A DNA stretch of 64,000 nt from Clostridiales bacterium. Lineage in GTDB: Bacteria > Bacillota > Clostridia > Lachnospirales > Lachnospiraceae. Of this stretch, positions 52,223 to 60,984 are shown piece after piece. The stretch spans positions 124,001 to 188,000 of the forward strand of contig JAHAJA010000006.1 of assembly GCA_018372435.1 (NCBI GenBank), read 5' to 3'. The number at the start of each line of letters is the position of its first letter. The stretch's first letter is position 1. The notes beneath the pieces are model-generated. The model searched no databases. It worked only from the letters and a program-made list of their open reading frames with translations, and had not been told where the DNA came from. A program made the position numbers and the translations under genes.

Positions 52223-52948
52223 CTAATGTGAATATTCTAACGGTATTTTTATCTCGGGACAATCTAGGCGTTCTAATTTATGAAACTGTGGTTTTGCCCA
52301 GTAAACTGCATTATGTAGGATTGTCTGTATTTCTTTTTGATAATATACTGGGTATTCTTCATGTCCTGGTTGAAAGTAAAATATTTTCCCAAGTCCTCTA
52401 GTAAAAGTCACTCCACTTCTGAAAACTTCTCCACTTGCAAACCAACCCATGAAGATAACATCATCAGGTTTTGGTATATCAAAATATTCGCCATATGCTT
52501 CTTCGTGTGGAATTTCAAATTGCATTGGAACACCTGCAGCAATTGGATGTGCTGGTGCAGTACACCATAGTCGTTCTCGATCATCATGTCTCCAACGTAA
52601 TGTCATTGATGTACCAAGTAATAGTTTTAATGGTTTGCTATAATGTCCAGAATGAAGTACGATAAATCCCATTCCCATATGTACATGATCCTTAATACGA
52701 TTAGCAACTTCATCAGAGAGTTCATCTTGCTTAGCATGGCTCCACCAAATTAGTACGTCTGTATCTGACAGTACTTCCTCCGCTAAACCATGTTCTGGCA
52801 TATCGAAGGTTGCAGTTCTAACAGATAACTCCTCATCTTTTTCTAGAAAATCAGCAATACACCTATGAATTCCTTCTGGATATATCTTTCTAATATCTTC
52901 GTATTCCTTCTCGTGGTAATATTCGTTCCAAATTGTTACTTTAGTCAT
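52223..52948 (-). CDS. ThuA-domain protein
   Basis: A 241-residue protein with a class-I glutamine amidotransferase-like fold: 'DTDVLIWWSHAKQDELSDEVANRIKDHVHMGMGFIVLHSGHYSKPLKLLLG', 'TAPAHPIAAGVPMQFEIPHEEAYGE' and 'GKIFYFQPGHEEYPVYY'. It is the trehalose-utilisation ThuA type, probably in sugar-acid or disaccharide catabolism. Pairing with a sugar isomerase is common. Confidence 0.92.
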   Translation of the reverse strand: MTKVTIWNEYYHEKEYEDIRKIYPEGIHRCIADFLEKDEELSVRTATFDMPEHGLAEEVLSDTDVLIWWSHAKQDELSDEVANRIKDHVHMGMGFIVLHSGHYSKPLKLLLGTSMTLRWRHDDRERLWCTAPAHPIAAGVPMQFEIPHEEAYGEYFDIPKPDDVIFMGWFASGEVFRSGVTFTRGLGKIFYFQPGHEEYPVYYQKEIQTILHNAVYWAKPQFHKLERLDCPEIKIPLEYSH

Positions 52949-53043
52949 GTATATTCTCCTTTATATCTCCATTGTATGTTAATGATGTAGGCTTTTTCTT
53001 ATTTATTAGCTGTAAGTGTTGTAATGAAACATGTACGATAGTT

Positions 53044-53415
53044 TTAGAATAGAAAGATGCTGCATAATATTAATACCCATATAACTATGATTGGAATAGA
53101 GAAATACCATTTCTTAGGCTTTCCATCTTTCCATAGGTTTTGAGATTTTGAACGACAGGTTTCCATCACTTCATCTGGTATTAGTTTAATCGTACAAGCT
53201 ATTAATGCCGGTAACAATATAATATCATCTAAATAACCTAATACCGGTATAAAATCTGGTATCAAGTCTATTGGAGACAATGCGTATACGATAGTAATTG
53301 CTGCCAAACACTTAGCTAAAATAGGTGTTTCTTTTTCTTTTAATGCCAAAAAAACAGCTGGTAAATTAATCTTTAGCTCGCTTGCTCTTTTCTTGATAGA
53401 AATCTTAATATTCAT
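53044..53415 (-). CDS. YkvA-like DUF1232 membrane protein
   Basis: A 123-residue protein: 'AKCLAAITIVYALSPIDLIPDFIPVLGYLDDIILLPALI' is the DUF1232 core. A C-terminal membrane helix ('FSIPIIVIWVLILCSIFLF') follows. AGAGGAA precedes the ATG at 53415. Function unknown. Confidence 0.92.
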   Translation of the reverse strand: MNIKISIKKRASELKINLPAVFLALKEKETPILAKCLAAITIVYALSPIDLIPDFIPVLGYLDDIILLPALIACTIKLIPDEVMETCRSKSQNLWKDGKPKKWYFSIPIIVIWVLILCSIFLF

Positions 53416-53495
53416 ACTAATATTCCTCTTAGACACCAATTTGTTTATTTAGTTAATATTTTTGCAAGTAATAATAAATTATCTCTGATATGGTA

Positions 53496-54224
53496 CTAAC
53501 CCTCGATTTTCTCAATAAATGCTTTACATACGTCAGGATAATTGGTTATAGCACCAGAAAGACCCCAGTCATATAATTTTTTCAAGTCGCCCATATCATT
53601 CACAGTCCATGCATTAATGAGAATACTATGTTTCTTGCAGTTATTCACTACTGTTGTTGTAAGTTTTGTAATATCTGGATGATAACATTCCATACCATTG
53701 CTCTTTGCATAGTATCCCGCGTTACCAATTTCACGTTCTGTTAATATTCCACATGGAACTTCAGGCGCAAGTTGTTTGCATTTGGCCATTGATAGATGAT
53801 TAAAGGAGGAAAACATTACTCTATCTAGCATCTCGTATGACGTAAGCAAATCGATTACTTTTTTCTCAAGATTTGTATAATAAAACTTGCTATTCTTTAA
53901 TTCGATATTGGTAGTAACATTAGTGGTCTTAATCCATGCAAGGTATTCTTCGAAACTTGGAATGGGTAGAAAATCAAACTCTTTCTTTTGTAGTTCTGCT
54001 GCATTGAATTTTCGTAGTTCTTCAAATGTATATTTGCGCACAAGACCTTCGCCATCTGTAGTACGTTTTATACTCTCGTCATGTATGATAACAAGTACAT
54101 TGTCCTTTGTTAATTGAACATCTAATTCTATTTCATCGCATCCAGCCTCTACAGCTTTTTGAAAGCTTAACATTGTATTTTCTGGATATAATCCGCTATA
54201 ACCTCTATGTGCAATTATCTTCAT
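53496..54224 (-). CDS. Glycerophosphodiester phosphodiesterase
   Basis: A 242-residue cytoplasmic enzyme with the GDPD pattern: 'IIAHRGYSGLYPENTMLSFQKAVEAGCDEIELDVQLTKDNVLVIIHDESIKRTTDG' holds the catalytic histidines and metal-binding Glu/Asp. 'SILINAWTVNDMGDLKKLYDWGLSGAITNYPD' closes the barrel. It hydrolyses glycerophosphodiesters to glycerol-3-phosphate, as UgpQ does. No signal peptide. Confidence 0.94.
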   Translation of the reverse strand: MKIIAHRGYSGLYPENTMLSFQKAVEAGCDEIELDVQLTKDNVLVIIHDESIKRTTDGEGLVRKYTFEELRKFNAAELQKKEFDFLPIPSFEEYLAWIKTTNVTTNIELKNSKFYYTNLEKKVIDLLTSYEMLDRVMFSSFNHLSMAKCKQLAPEVPCGILTEREIGNAGYYAKSNGMECYHPDITKLTTTVVNNCKKHSILINAWTVNDMGDLKKLYDWGLSGAITNYPDVCKAFIEKIEG

Positions 54225-54264
54225 AGTATTGATTCCCTTCTAAATGTATATTCGTAGTGCACTC

Positions 54265-54406
54265 TGCTCGCGCTTGATTTCCTTCCGATAAGAAATTATT
54301 AGATACACTCCGTGATCTAATAATGCTCTAGAACTTCGTTCTATCGCTAACTTACCTTGTGAAATCAAATGCTCACTTTGCTCGCGCTTGATTTCCTTCC
54401 GATAAG
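54265..54406. repeat. Pair of identical 28-bp direct repeats
   Basis: Both copies begin TGCTCGCGCTTGATTTCCTT and end CCGATAAG, at 54265-54292 and 54379-54406, with 86 bp between. A nearby GAAATCAA can pair with the TTGATTTC of the second copy. GC content is higher than the surroundings. Possibly a small mobile or structured element. Confidence 0.75.
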
Positions 54407-54668
54407 TTACATTATATATGGTCGAGAGTGGTGATTCAAGGTATAACGATTTTTTTACTTACAGTTTCTTGCGAGTAATTTGGTTAAGAAATACATTTTC
54501 GTTATAACGCTCTATTACTTGTATATTTTCGTTTTTATTTAACAGGCATAGAACAAGTAATAAATCACAAATAAATGTCTTAGAATCGATTTTACGGCGT
54601 GGTATATAATTCCATAATGTTCTTTTTAATGGTGATCTTGTTTATCTTTTGTATAGAAGTATATAAGC

Positions 54669-54708
54669 ATAAAAAATATTTCGTTAAATTGTTATTTAAC
54701 GAAATATT
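54669..54708 (-). terminator. Terminator of the zinc-ribbon protein gene
   Basis: AAATATTTCGTTAAAT and its full complement form a 16-bp stem with a TGTT loop, followed by TTTTTAT on the minus strand. Confidence 0.85.
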
Positions 54709-54753
54709 TAAGATATAAACACTATGTACTTAGGATTGCTTTATTTACTAATA

Positions 54754-55698
54754 TTAATTATAAGCTAGCTCATTAATAATATTTGTTACTTTTTCACGTG
54801 TACCATCAATGAAGTTCATGGCCACAGGACGATGTATAGCCCCGGAAACCAATGATAAATGAAATTCGTGTAAAAGCTTATCTATTAAAATCATTTTACT
54901 ATTGTAACCTTGCGCACGAATCCAATTTTGTATGTACTCATCAAATACCTTAGCTGCTGCACCCGAAGGCATATTGTTTTTCCGATAGTTTCTTCGATAT
55001 TCTCTATAGGAATATTGATAACCACATTTGCATTCTCTGAAATCATCATGACCTTCAATTACGCTATTACAATTATGGCATCTTATCATGTATCTTTCCA
55101 GAAGTTCCATATCCTCCTTACCATTTTTACATCTTAGATAAAGAGTTAATCCAATCTCGTCCGCTAGTACTTCATCTTGTATGCCTTTTGAATCAAGCAA
55201 ATAAAGCTGTTTCAATTTGTTAATATTCAATTTGTCGGGCCATCTGAATTTATTGTACCGATCTTTCATTACTTTATCTTGCTGCATTATATTTTCATCT
55301 TTTTCTCTTTGAACTCTTATCTTGTTTCGCTCTGCCTGACGCTTGTTTTTCTCTGCGATTTTATCTAGGAAATTTTTATTCTCCTTTTTATAGACTGATT
55401 GGATATAATCAAGTAGCAAGTGATACGTGTCCGTATTTGTGACCGATATAGTATCAATAGTAAATCGGTCTTTCTCTATATTGATTCCAGTAATTAAATA
55501 CACTCCCGATTTTCCAATCCGGTACATCCAACCATTTTTTTCCGACCATGTGGGAATACCAAATCTCAGATCATATTTATCTAAAATAACGTTAGAGAAC
55601 TCACGAAAAAAGTAGGAAATTTCTTTATCAAAAAATTGGTCTAAATCAGTTATTTCTGGTCTATGACTTTTCGGATATTCTTCTTTGAATTTACTCAC
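54754..55698 (-). CDS. Unrecognised protein with coiled coil and zinc ribbon
   Basis: A 314-residue protein from a GTG with GGGAGGG upstream. Residues 1-105 are a folded alpha/beta domain, 105-145 a strongly charged coiled coil, and 207-225 a treble/ribbon-like set of four cysteines (C207, C210, C223, C225: 'CHNC', 'CKC'). A Tyr/Arg-rich stretch follows ('YSYREYRRNYR'), then 'LIDKLLHEFHLSL'. Zinc binding and a nucleic-acid role are plausible but inferred. I know no named family. Confidence 0.7.
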   Translation of the reverse strand: MSKFKEEYPKSHRPEITDLDQFFDKEISYFFREFSNVILDKYDLRFGIPTWSEKNGWMYRIGKSGVYLITGINIEKDRFTIDTISVTNTDTYHLLLDYIQSVYKKENKNFLDKIAEKNKRQAERNKIRVQREKDENIMQQDKVMKDRYNKFRWPDKLNINKLKQLYLLDSKGIQDEVLADEIGLTLYLRCKNGKEDMELLERYMIRCHNCNSVIEGHDDFRECKCGYQYSYREYRRNYRKNNMPSGAAAKVFDEYIQNWIRAQGYNSKMILIDKLLHEFHLSLVSGAIHRPVAMNFIDGTREKVTNIINELAYN

Positions 55699-55826
55699 TT
55701 GTACTTCCCTCCCTATCTTTTAATGAGAAATATATTACTTTTATAAAAATATTACCATAATGATCCAAACAATACCAGATGAAACTATGGATTAGGGAGT
55801 TTTTATTCTAAAGTCTTTATTCCTAT

Positions 55827-56870
55827 CTATGCATCTTCATCTTCCAACTTTTTCATAATTCGTATAAACATAGGATCATCTCTTAAAAAGTCTAACTCTT
55901 CATCCTTTTCAAATGACTTTTTAATCATTTCTTTCATACTACTAAGACCATTATCTTGTTTAATTTTCATATGCGGATATAATGACTGTCTAATACCATT
56001 TAAATCATTTATGCCAGAAACCATTTCTTCTAAAAGCCTTAGACTCTCATCTTTGTTTTTCTGCTCCAGTGCTATCATAAATTCTGACGAACTTGCAATA
56101 TATTGGCCTAATTCAAAATTCTCTGCTACATTGCGTGCAAGTTTTGCATATATCAAAGCCTCCTCATACTCCTTCTGCTTGCACCTTAACTGAATTATTT
56201 GCATTAAACTCCCAATAACCCCATTTGCATTCTGATATACCATCTCTTCGTGTACCTTATAAGCTTCATCGTACTTTTCCTGTTTACTGTAAAGGTTTGC
56301 TTGAATCATTCTTTTATCAAATCCAACTGGAGGAATTTGATCAAGTAACTTCTGTGCTTCTTCATACTCACCATTAACCACATAATCCTGACATAGTGAC
56401 GCAGTCGCCATGTTTGATAATTCTTTATCTTCACCAAAAGCAACCACTTTATACCAAGCAGTAATTTGCTTTTTGTACTTGTCCTTGTCCTCTATGTCTT
56501 GCATTAATAAGTATGCATTCAATAGCTGTGCAGTAAATAGGATTAATTTATTACAGTTCGGATACTCCTTGATCATCTGGGATACTTTCTCGAATGTTTG
56601 ATTAAATCCTCGTGTTGATATCTCTACGGTGATATCACGGATTATTTTATCAATTTCCATATCTGTTAGTTCCTCACGGAAAGAAAGTAGTGTATCTATA
56701 TCTGTCTTTAAAATCCTTGCCAAAGGAGCTAAGAGAGTGATATCTGGATAGGATATCCCATTCTCCCACTTATTCACGGCAGGCGCAGTTACGCCTAGAT
56801 AGTTAGCCACTTGTTCTTGTGTTAGATGTCGTTCTTTTCTGTACATACGGATTAATTCGTTAATTTTCAT
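55827..56870 (-). CDS. XRE-family regulator with TPR sensor region
   Basis: A 347-residue protein. Residues 1-60 are a Cro/CI helix-turn-helix ('LIRMYRKERHLTQEQVANYLGVTAPAVNKWENGISYPDI'). The rest is helical with TPR-like pairs ('EYEEAQKLLDQIP', 'KYDEAYKVHEEMVYQ', 'EYEEALIYAKLARNVAENFELGQYI'). This architecture resembles RRNPP-type peptide-responsive regulators. No short peptide gene is evident beside it. Confidence 0.88.
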   Translation of the reverse strand: MKINELIRMYRKERHLTQEQVANYLGVTAPAVNKWENGISYPDITLLAPLARILKTDIDTLLSFREELTDMEIDKIIRDITVEISTRGFNQTFEKVSQMIKEYPNCNKLILFTAQLLNAYLLMQDIEDKDKYKKQITAWYKVVAFGEDKELSNMATASLCQDYVVNGEYEEAQKLLDQIPPVGFDKRMIQANLYSKQEKYDEAYKVHEEMVYQNANGVIGSLMQIIQLRCKQKEYEEALIYAKLARNVAENFELGQYIASSSEFMIALEQKNKDESLRLLEEMVSGINDLNGIRQSLYPHMKIKQDNGLSSMKEMIKKSFEKDEELDFLRDDPMFIRIMKKLEDEDA

Positions 56871-57022
56871 TCATATCTCTCCAATTCTTCATACTAACAA
56901 AGGCCTTTGCTACTTATAGAATAGCAAAGACCCGATATACAAACAAGTGAATTGTTGTTACTTTTTATTCACAAAAATTAACCAATGGTTATATTAGGTT
57001 TCTAAATGATTTAACGTTGAGG

Positions 57023-57574
57023 TTATTCATAAATAATCGAATGTAAAACTATGCTTTCATATATCCTTGCCATTTCCGTTGGAGATTCTATAAAATCTCG
57101 GTCAATCCATTTACACAGAATATTCCAATATCCTCCAGTTGAATAAGAGATCGAATATTCTTGCTCAATTGAATTTGCAGTCTTTTTACAAGGGAATATC
57201 TTATTGATTAATGGTAACAATTCATCATACTTATTCAAAATAAAATGCAGTAAATCATTCTTTTGAAGCACCTTTAAAAAAGCGATATTATTACTCCAAA
57301 ACTCAAAATAGACTACTGCACTTTGATACACGCTGTGACAATTAGATGACTTTAATAAACTAATATATTGAGAAAACAATAAATTTACATATTCATTCAA
57401 AACTGCATCTTTGTTTACAAAGTGTCGATAAAAGGTTTTTCTTACAAGTTGTGCTTCATATGCAATTTCACTAATTGTAATGGATTCATAGCGTTTGCTT
57501 TCCATAAGTAATAGTAATGCTTGTATTATCATCTCTCTTGAACGAATTGCTGATGGATTTAAACTTTTACTCAT
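57023..57574 (-). CDS. TetR/AcrR-family regulator
   Basis: A 183-residue protein: 'MIIQALLLLMESKRYESITISEIAYEAQLVRKTFYRHFVNKDAVL' is the helix-turn-helix. The C-terminal helical domain binds an unknown ligand. AGGAGG lies 4-5 nt before the ATG at 57574. It is divergent from a four-helix membrane protein that it probably represses. Confidence 0.9.
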   Translation of the reverse strand: MSKSLNPSAIRSREMIIQALLLLMESKRYESITISEIAYEAQLVRKTFYRHFVNKDAVLNEYVNLLFSQYISLLKSSNCHSVYQSAVVYFEFWSNNIAFLKVLQKNDLLHFILNKYDELLPLINKIFPCKKTANSIEQEYSISYSTGGYWNILCKWIDRDFIESPTEMARIYESIVLHSIIYE

Positions 57575-57626
57575 AATGGCCTCCTGACACACATTTCCTT
57601 GATATGTATATCTTATTCCTGATGTA

Positions 57627-57655
57627 TTGACAAAAGAAATAAGCATAAGTATAGT
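57627..57655 (+). promoter_or_regulatory. Promoter of the membrane protein gene
   Basis: TTGACA (57627-57632), 17 bp, TATAGT (57650-57655), 45 bp before the plus-strand gene and within reach of the divergent TetR regulator. Confidence 0.75.
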
Positions 57656-57699
57656 AATTAATAATGACACATAAGTGTAAAACCTACAAGAGGTGAAAG

Positions 57700-58224
57700 A
57701 TGATAAAAATAAAATTTTCATACGTAGTTCTATTACTCGCGCTATTTCTTATTATGCTAACTTCCATGCGACAGGTAGCTAAACAAGTAGCTATTATATC
57801 TGAAGGGACTGGTATTATGGATTTGAATTTCTATAATTCTAAAGAGTTTATTATGCAAACTTTACAAGAACTAGGTCAAAAAGGGCGTGATTTTTATCTT
57901 ACCAAATTCTTCATTGTGGATTTCTTTTATCCAATTACATATGCTGCTTTCTATGGCTTCACTATTTTGTATGTTTTAGAGAAATTAGAAAATCATTCTA
58001 AAACGATAAAATTATTGGCACTTATTCCCGTGTGTGGGATGTGCTTTGATTGGTTGGAGAATGTATCTATAAGTAGTTTACTTACAACTTTTCCAAACGA
58101 CAGTACCTTATTATATCTCATGGCCACTATATCAACGATCTTAAAGTTTAGTTTTGTATATCTAGCTGTTGTTACAATTATTATCTTAGTGGTTTTAGTA
58201 ATAATTAAAAGAAAGAATATCTAA
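57700..58224 (+). CDS. Four-helix membrane protein under TetR control
   Basis: A 174-residue protein with helices near 6-22, 70-90, 105-120 and 145-170, and an extracytoplasmic first loop. AGAGGTG is the ribosome site. No family recognised. The divergent TetR gene suggests induction by some compound. Confidence 0.75.
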   Translation: MIKIKFSYVVLLLALFLIMLTSMRQVAKQVAIISEGTGIMDLNFYNSKEFIMQTLQELGQKGRDFYLTKFFIVDFFYPITYAAFYGFTILYVLEKLENHSKTIKLLALIPVCGMCFDWLENVSISSLLTTFPNDSTLLYLMATISTILKFSFVYLAVVTIIILVVLVIIKRKNI

Positions 58225-58461
58225 GATTCGGTTACTATAGTCTAAAGTCCAACTTTTCTCTTCTAGTATGTCAGCTCCAAGTAATCCATTGTTTAGTTCG
58301 TTATTTGTAGGGAATACTTGTCTATTAATAGCGGAAACTTGATTTAATACAACGAAATCTATATTGTGTAAACCATAATTGTTGTAGAACTAATGTTTGC
58401 TTTCTGCTATAATACTATTATTAAGAAGTTGTCATGTGTTAAACATACTAAGGAGAAAGAA

Positions 58462-59466
58462 TTGATTTACGATATATTTAATACCAAACAAGATAATTTA
58501 CCAACTAGTGCACAGAACTTTCTGTTATATCTAGGCACAATTAGAGGAAAATCGAGTAATACCATTGAAGGTTATAAAAGCGATTTAACTATCTTCTTTC
58601 GCTTTCTATTGCTATATAAGCAAAAAGTTCCTGGCAATACTCCATTTGAAACAATTGATATTCGTGATATCGATTATACTTTCATAGACTCTATACAGTT
58701 AAGTGATTTATATGCGTTTCTTTTATTTGTTGAGAAATATCGAGATAACGGAACTTACGCTAGGGCAAGAAAGGTTGCAACGTTAAAATCTTACTATAAC
58801 TACTTGTATGCAAAGGAAAAAGTTATAACTCACAATCCTGCGCTTGAATTAGAATCCCCAAAGATTCAAAAACGCCAACCTGTTCACCTTTCATTAGAAC
58901 AAAGTTTTAATTTGCTAGAATCATTAGATTCCAGAAAGAAAAATTATACGAGAGATTACTGTATATTGACTTTGTTTTTGAATTGTGGACTCCGACTTTC
59001 CGAGTTATGTAGTATTCAGATATCAAAAATAACTGGGGATATTCTTACGATTATAGGAAAAGGAAACAAAGAAAGAACAGTGTATCTAAATGATGCCTGT
59101 TTAGAGGCATTGGAGGAATACTTAAAAGTACGATTAGAGATTGAGACAGATTCACAATATAGAGATTTTCTTTTTTTATCCACTCATAAAACACCAATAC
59201 GTCATAGAACAGTTGAGATTATGGTGAAAAAGTGTATTGTACAATCTGGTGTAGCGGATGCTCAAAAATATACACCACATAAGTTGCGTCACACTGCTGC
59301 TACCATTATGTATCAAAATGGTGTTGATATAAGAAAATTGCAAACCATTTTGGGACATGAAAGTATATCAACAACTGAAATCTATACCCATATTGATGAT
59401 AATGCATTACGTGACGCTGTCAAGTCAAATCCTCTAGGAAAAGCTCGTTCTAAATATACTGTTTGA
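58462..59466 (+). CDS. Tyrosine recombinase (XerC/XerD-like)
   Basis: A 334-residue recombinase. A TTG at 58462 with AAGGAG 6 nt before it is preferred; an upstream ATG has no ribosome site. The N-terminal SAM-like domain is 'TSAQNFLLYLGTIRGKSSNTIEGYKSDL'. Catalytic residues are R in 'NCGLRLSELCSI', K in 'IGKGNKERTV', H-x-x-R in 'TPHKLRHTAAT', H in 'LGHESIS' and the nucleophile Y in 'TTEIYTHI'. It is longer than phage-type fragments and not next to an element end, so a Xer role or stand-alone recombinase is likely. Confidence 0.92.
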   Translation: MIYDIFNTKQDNLPTSAQNFLLYLGTIRGKSSNTIEGYKSDLTIFFRFLLLYKQKVPGNTPFETIDIRDIDYTFIDSIQLSDLYAFLLFVEKYRDNGTYARARKVATLKSYYNYLYAKEKVITHNPALELESPKIQKRQPVHLSLEQSFNLLESLDSRKKNYTRDYCILTLFLNCGLRLSELCSIQISKITGDILTIIGKGNKERTVYLNDACLEALEEYLKVRLEIETDSQYRDFLFLSTHKTPIRHRTVEIMVKKCIVQSGVADAQKYTPHKLRHTAATIMYQNGVDIRKLQTILGHESISTTEIYTHIDDNALRDAVKSNPLGKARSKYTV

Positions 59467-59563
59467 AAACAATATCCTTATACGATTATAATTTCTATTC
59501 ATACATGCAATATCCACAAGATGTTTCATATATTATAAGGAATAATTAAAATAAAGAGGCGTT

Positions 59564-60907
59564 ATGCAGAGTTTTAATCCTTTTGAAGAAAGACCTATAC
59601 CAATTGAGAGAACCTTTATGGATTGGAATACCATGTATCCCTGTCCATATAATAAAGAGACAGTGGACCCATATACGAAATGCCGTATAGTTTTGATGAA
59701 TGGTACTGAATTTGAAGCACAATGGTTTTCACGTAATTTTTCAAGACATTGTACCGATAATGATTTAAGACGTGAACTAGCAACTCTAAGAAGAGTAGAA
59801 CAACAACAGCAAAAACGAATAAGTTGTTTAAAGCCAAAAAACGAGTCTATACTCGAACATACAATAACATATGAACAACTCGCGGTAGATCTTACTTCTG
59901 TCCTTGCCAAGCAAGAACCAGATTGTAACGTTAGAAATGCTCTTAATTTTGCTTTATTAGAAGATTTTGATCATCTCTATCGCTATTCTAACCTACTTAA
60001 TTATGAATATGGTGTCTGTCCTAAGAAACTGGTGGGTGGTTATACTGAAATAACACCTGCTCGTCCAACTATATCCGAACATCGTGATCCAATGGATAGT
60101 ATCTTCCCATATGTATGTAATGACCAATCGAACATACTTACAAAACTTAATATCGGCATCATCACTGCAGCAGAACAACAGACTATGAATTATTATATGA
60201 ATGTTGCTTCCTTATATGATAAATCCGATCTAGGACGTAGACTTTACCAAGAAATTGGCATGATTGAAGAGGAACATGTTAGCCAATATGAAAGTTTAAA
60301 AGATACTACTGGCACATGGCTTGAGGAATTGTTACTACATGAATATACAGAATGTTATCTTTACTATTCCTGTATGCAAACAGAATGCGACAAACGCATT
60401 CGTTGTATCTGGGAAGAATGTTTGTGCCAAGAAATTGCACATCTTCATAAAGCAAAAGATTTATTATGGGAATATGAGGGTAAGGAGTGGCAACAGGTAA
60501 TTCCTTGCGGTAACTTCCCTGAGCTATTATGCTTACGTCCAAACATTGATTATGTTCGATCTATTATCGCAACAACAACGGGTAATACGCAAAGATGGGA
60601 ATGTGTAGTTCCATTAAATGAATTATCTCCAGATGATCCATTTTTCTGTTATCAAAATATAGTAAATCATAATGTTAATTGTGTGGCTAGTCATAATGTA
60701 ATAGATCGATATATTAAATGCAAAGGTCATGATTATCGTTTCGAAACAGCTCCTAATCCATTATGTGTACTTCAAAATCGTCGTTGTGATAACACAACTC
60801 TTGCACGCGTCCCATCCAAAACACCAGCTGAAACGCAAGTATGTGGTACAACGAAAGGACAATGTAGTTGTAAAACGAATACCGAAGATGGACCTGTTTG
60901 TTTTTAA
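59564..60907 (+). CDS. Ferritin-like-domain protein with Cys-rich tail
   Basis: A 447-residue protein. The middle (about 100-320) holds four helices with di-iron-type ligands: 'ALLEDFDHLYRYSNLL', 'EIGMIEEEHVSQYESL', 'LLHEYTECYLYYSCMQTE' and 'ECLCQEIAHLHKAKDLL'. The pattern of E and ExxH fits a ferritin-like carboxylate bridge. The last 70 residues are Cys-rich ('CGTTKGQCSCKTN'). No export signal. I know no named family; oxygen or peroxide detoxification or a spore role is possible. Confidence 0.75.
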   Translation: MQSFNPFEERPIPIERTFMDWNTMYPCPYNKETVDPYTKCRIVLMNGTEFEAQWFSRNFSRHCTDNDLRRELATLRRVEQQQQKRISCLKPKNESILEHTITYEQLAVDLTSVLAKQEPDCNVRNALNFALLEDFDHLYRYSNLLNYEYGVCPKKLVGGYTEITPARPTISEHRDPMDSIFPYVCNDQSNILTKLNIGIITAAEQQTMNYYMNVASLYDKSDLGRRLYQEIGMIEEEHVSQYESLKDTTGTWLEELLLHEYTECYLYYSCMQTECDKRIRCIWEECLCQEIAHLHKAKDLLWEYEGKEWQQVIPCGNFPELLCLRPNIDYVRSIIATTTGNTQRWECVVPLNELSPDDPFFCYQNIVNHNVNCVASHNVIDRYIKCKGHDYRFETAPNPLCVLQNRRCDNTTLARVPSKTPAETQVCGTTKGQCSCKTNTEDGPVCF

Positions 60908-60926
60908 TTAAAAAGCTACTAAATTA

Positions 60927-60978
60927 ACTGTACCAAACAGATATGTATGTAGAATACCTCTGTTTGGTACAGTTTTTA
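60927..60978 (+). terminator. Terminator of the ferritin-like gene
   Basis: ACTGTACCAAACAG pairs perfectly with CTGTTTGGTACAGT, followed by TTTTT. Long loop of 19 nt. Confidence 0.88.
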
Positions 60979-60984
60979 ATTAAA

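Larger units (their letters stand above)
54225..54753. other. 529-bp gap with direct repeats and a terminator
   Basis: No gene is seen. It contains two identical 28-bp repeats (54265-54292 and 54379-54406), a stem ATTAGAT/ATCTAAT between them, and a long hairpin terminator at 54669-54708. Confidence 0.6.
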
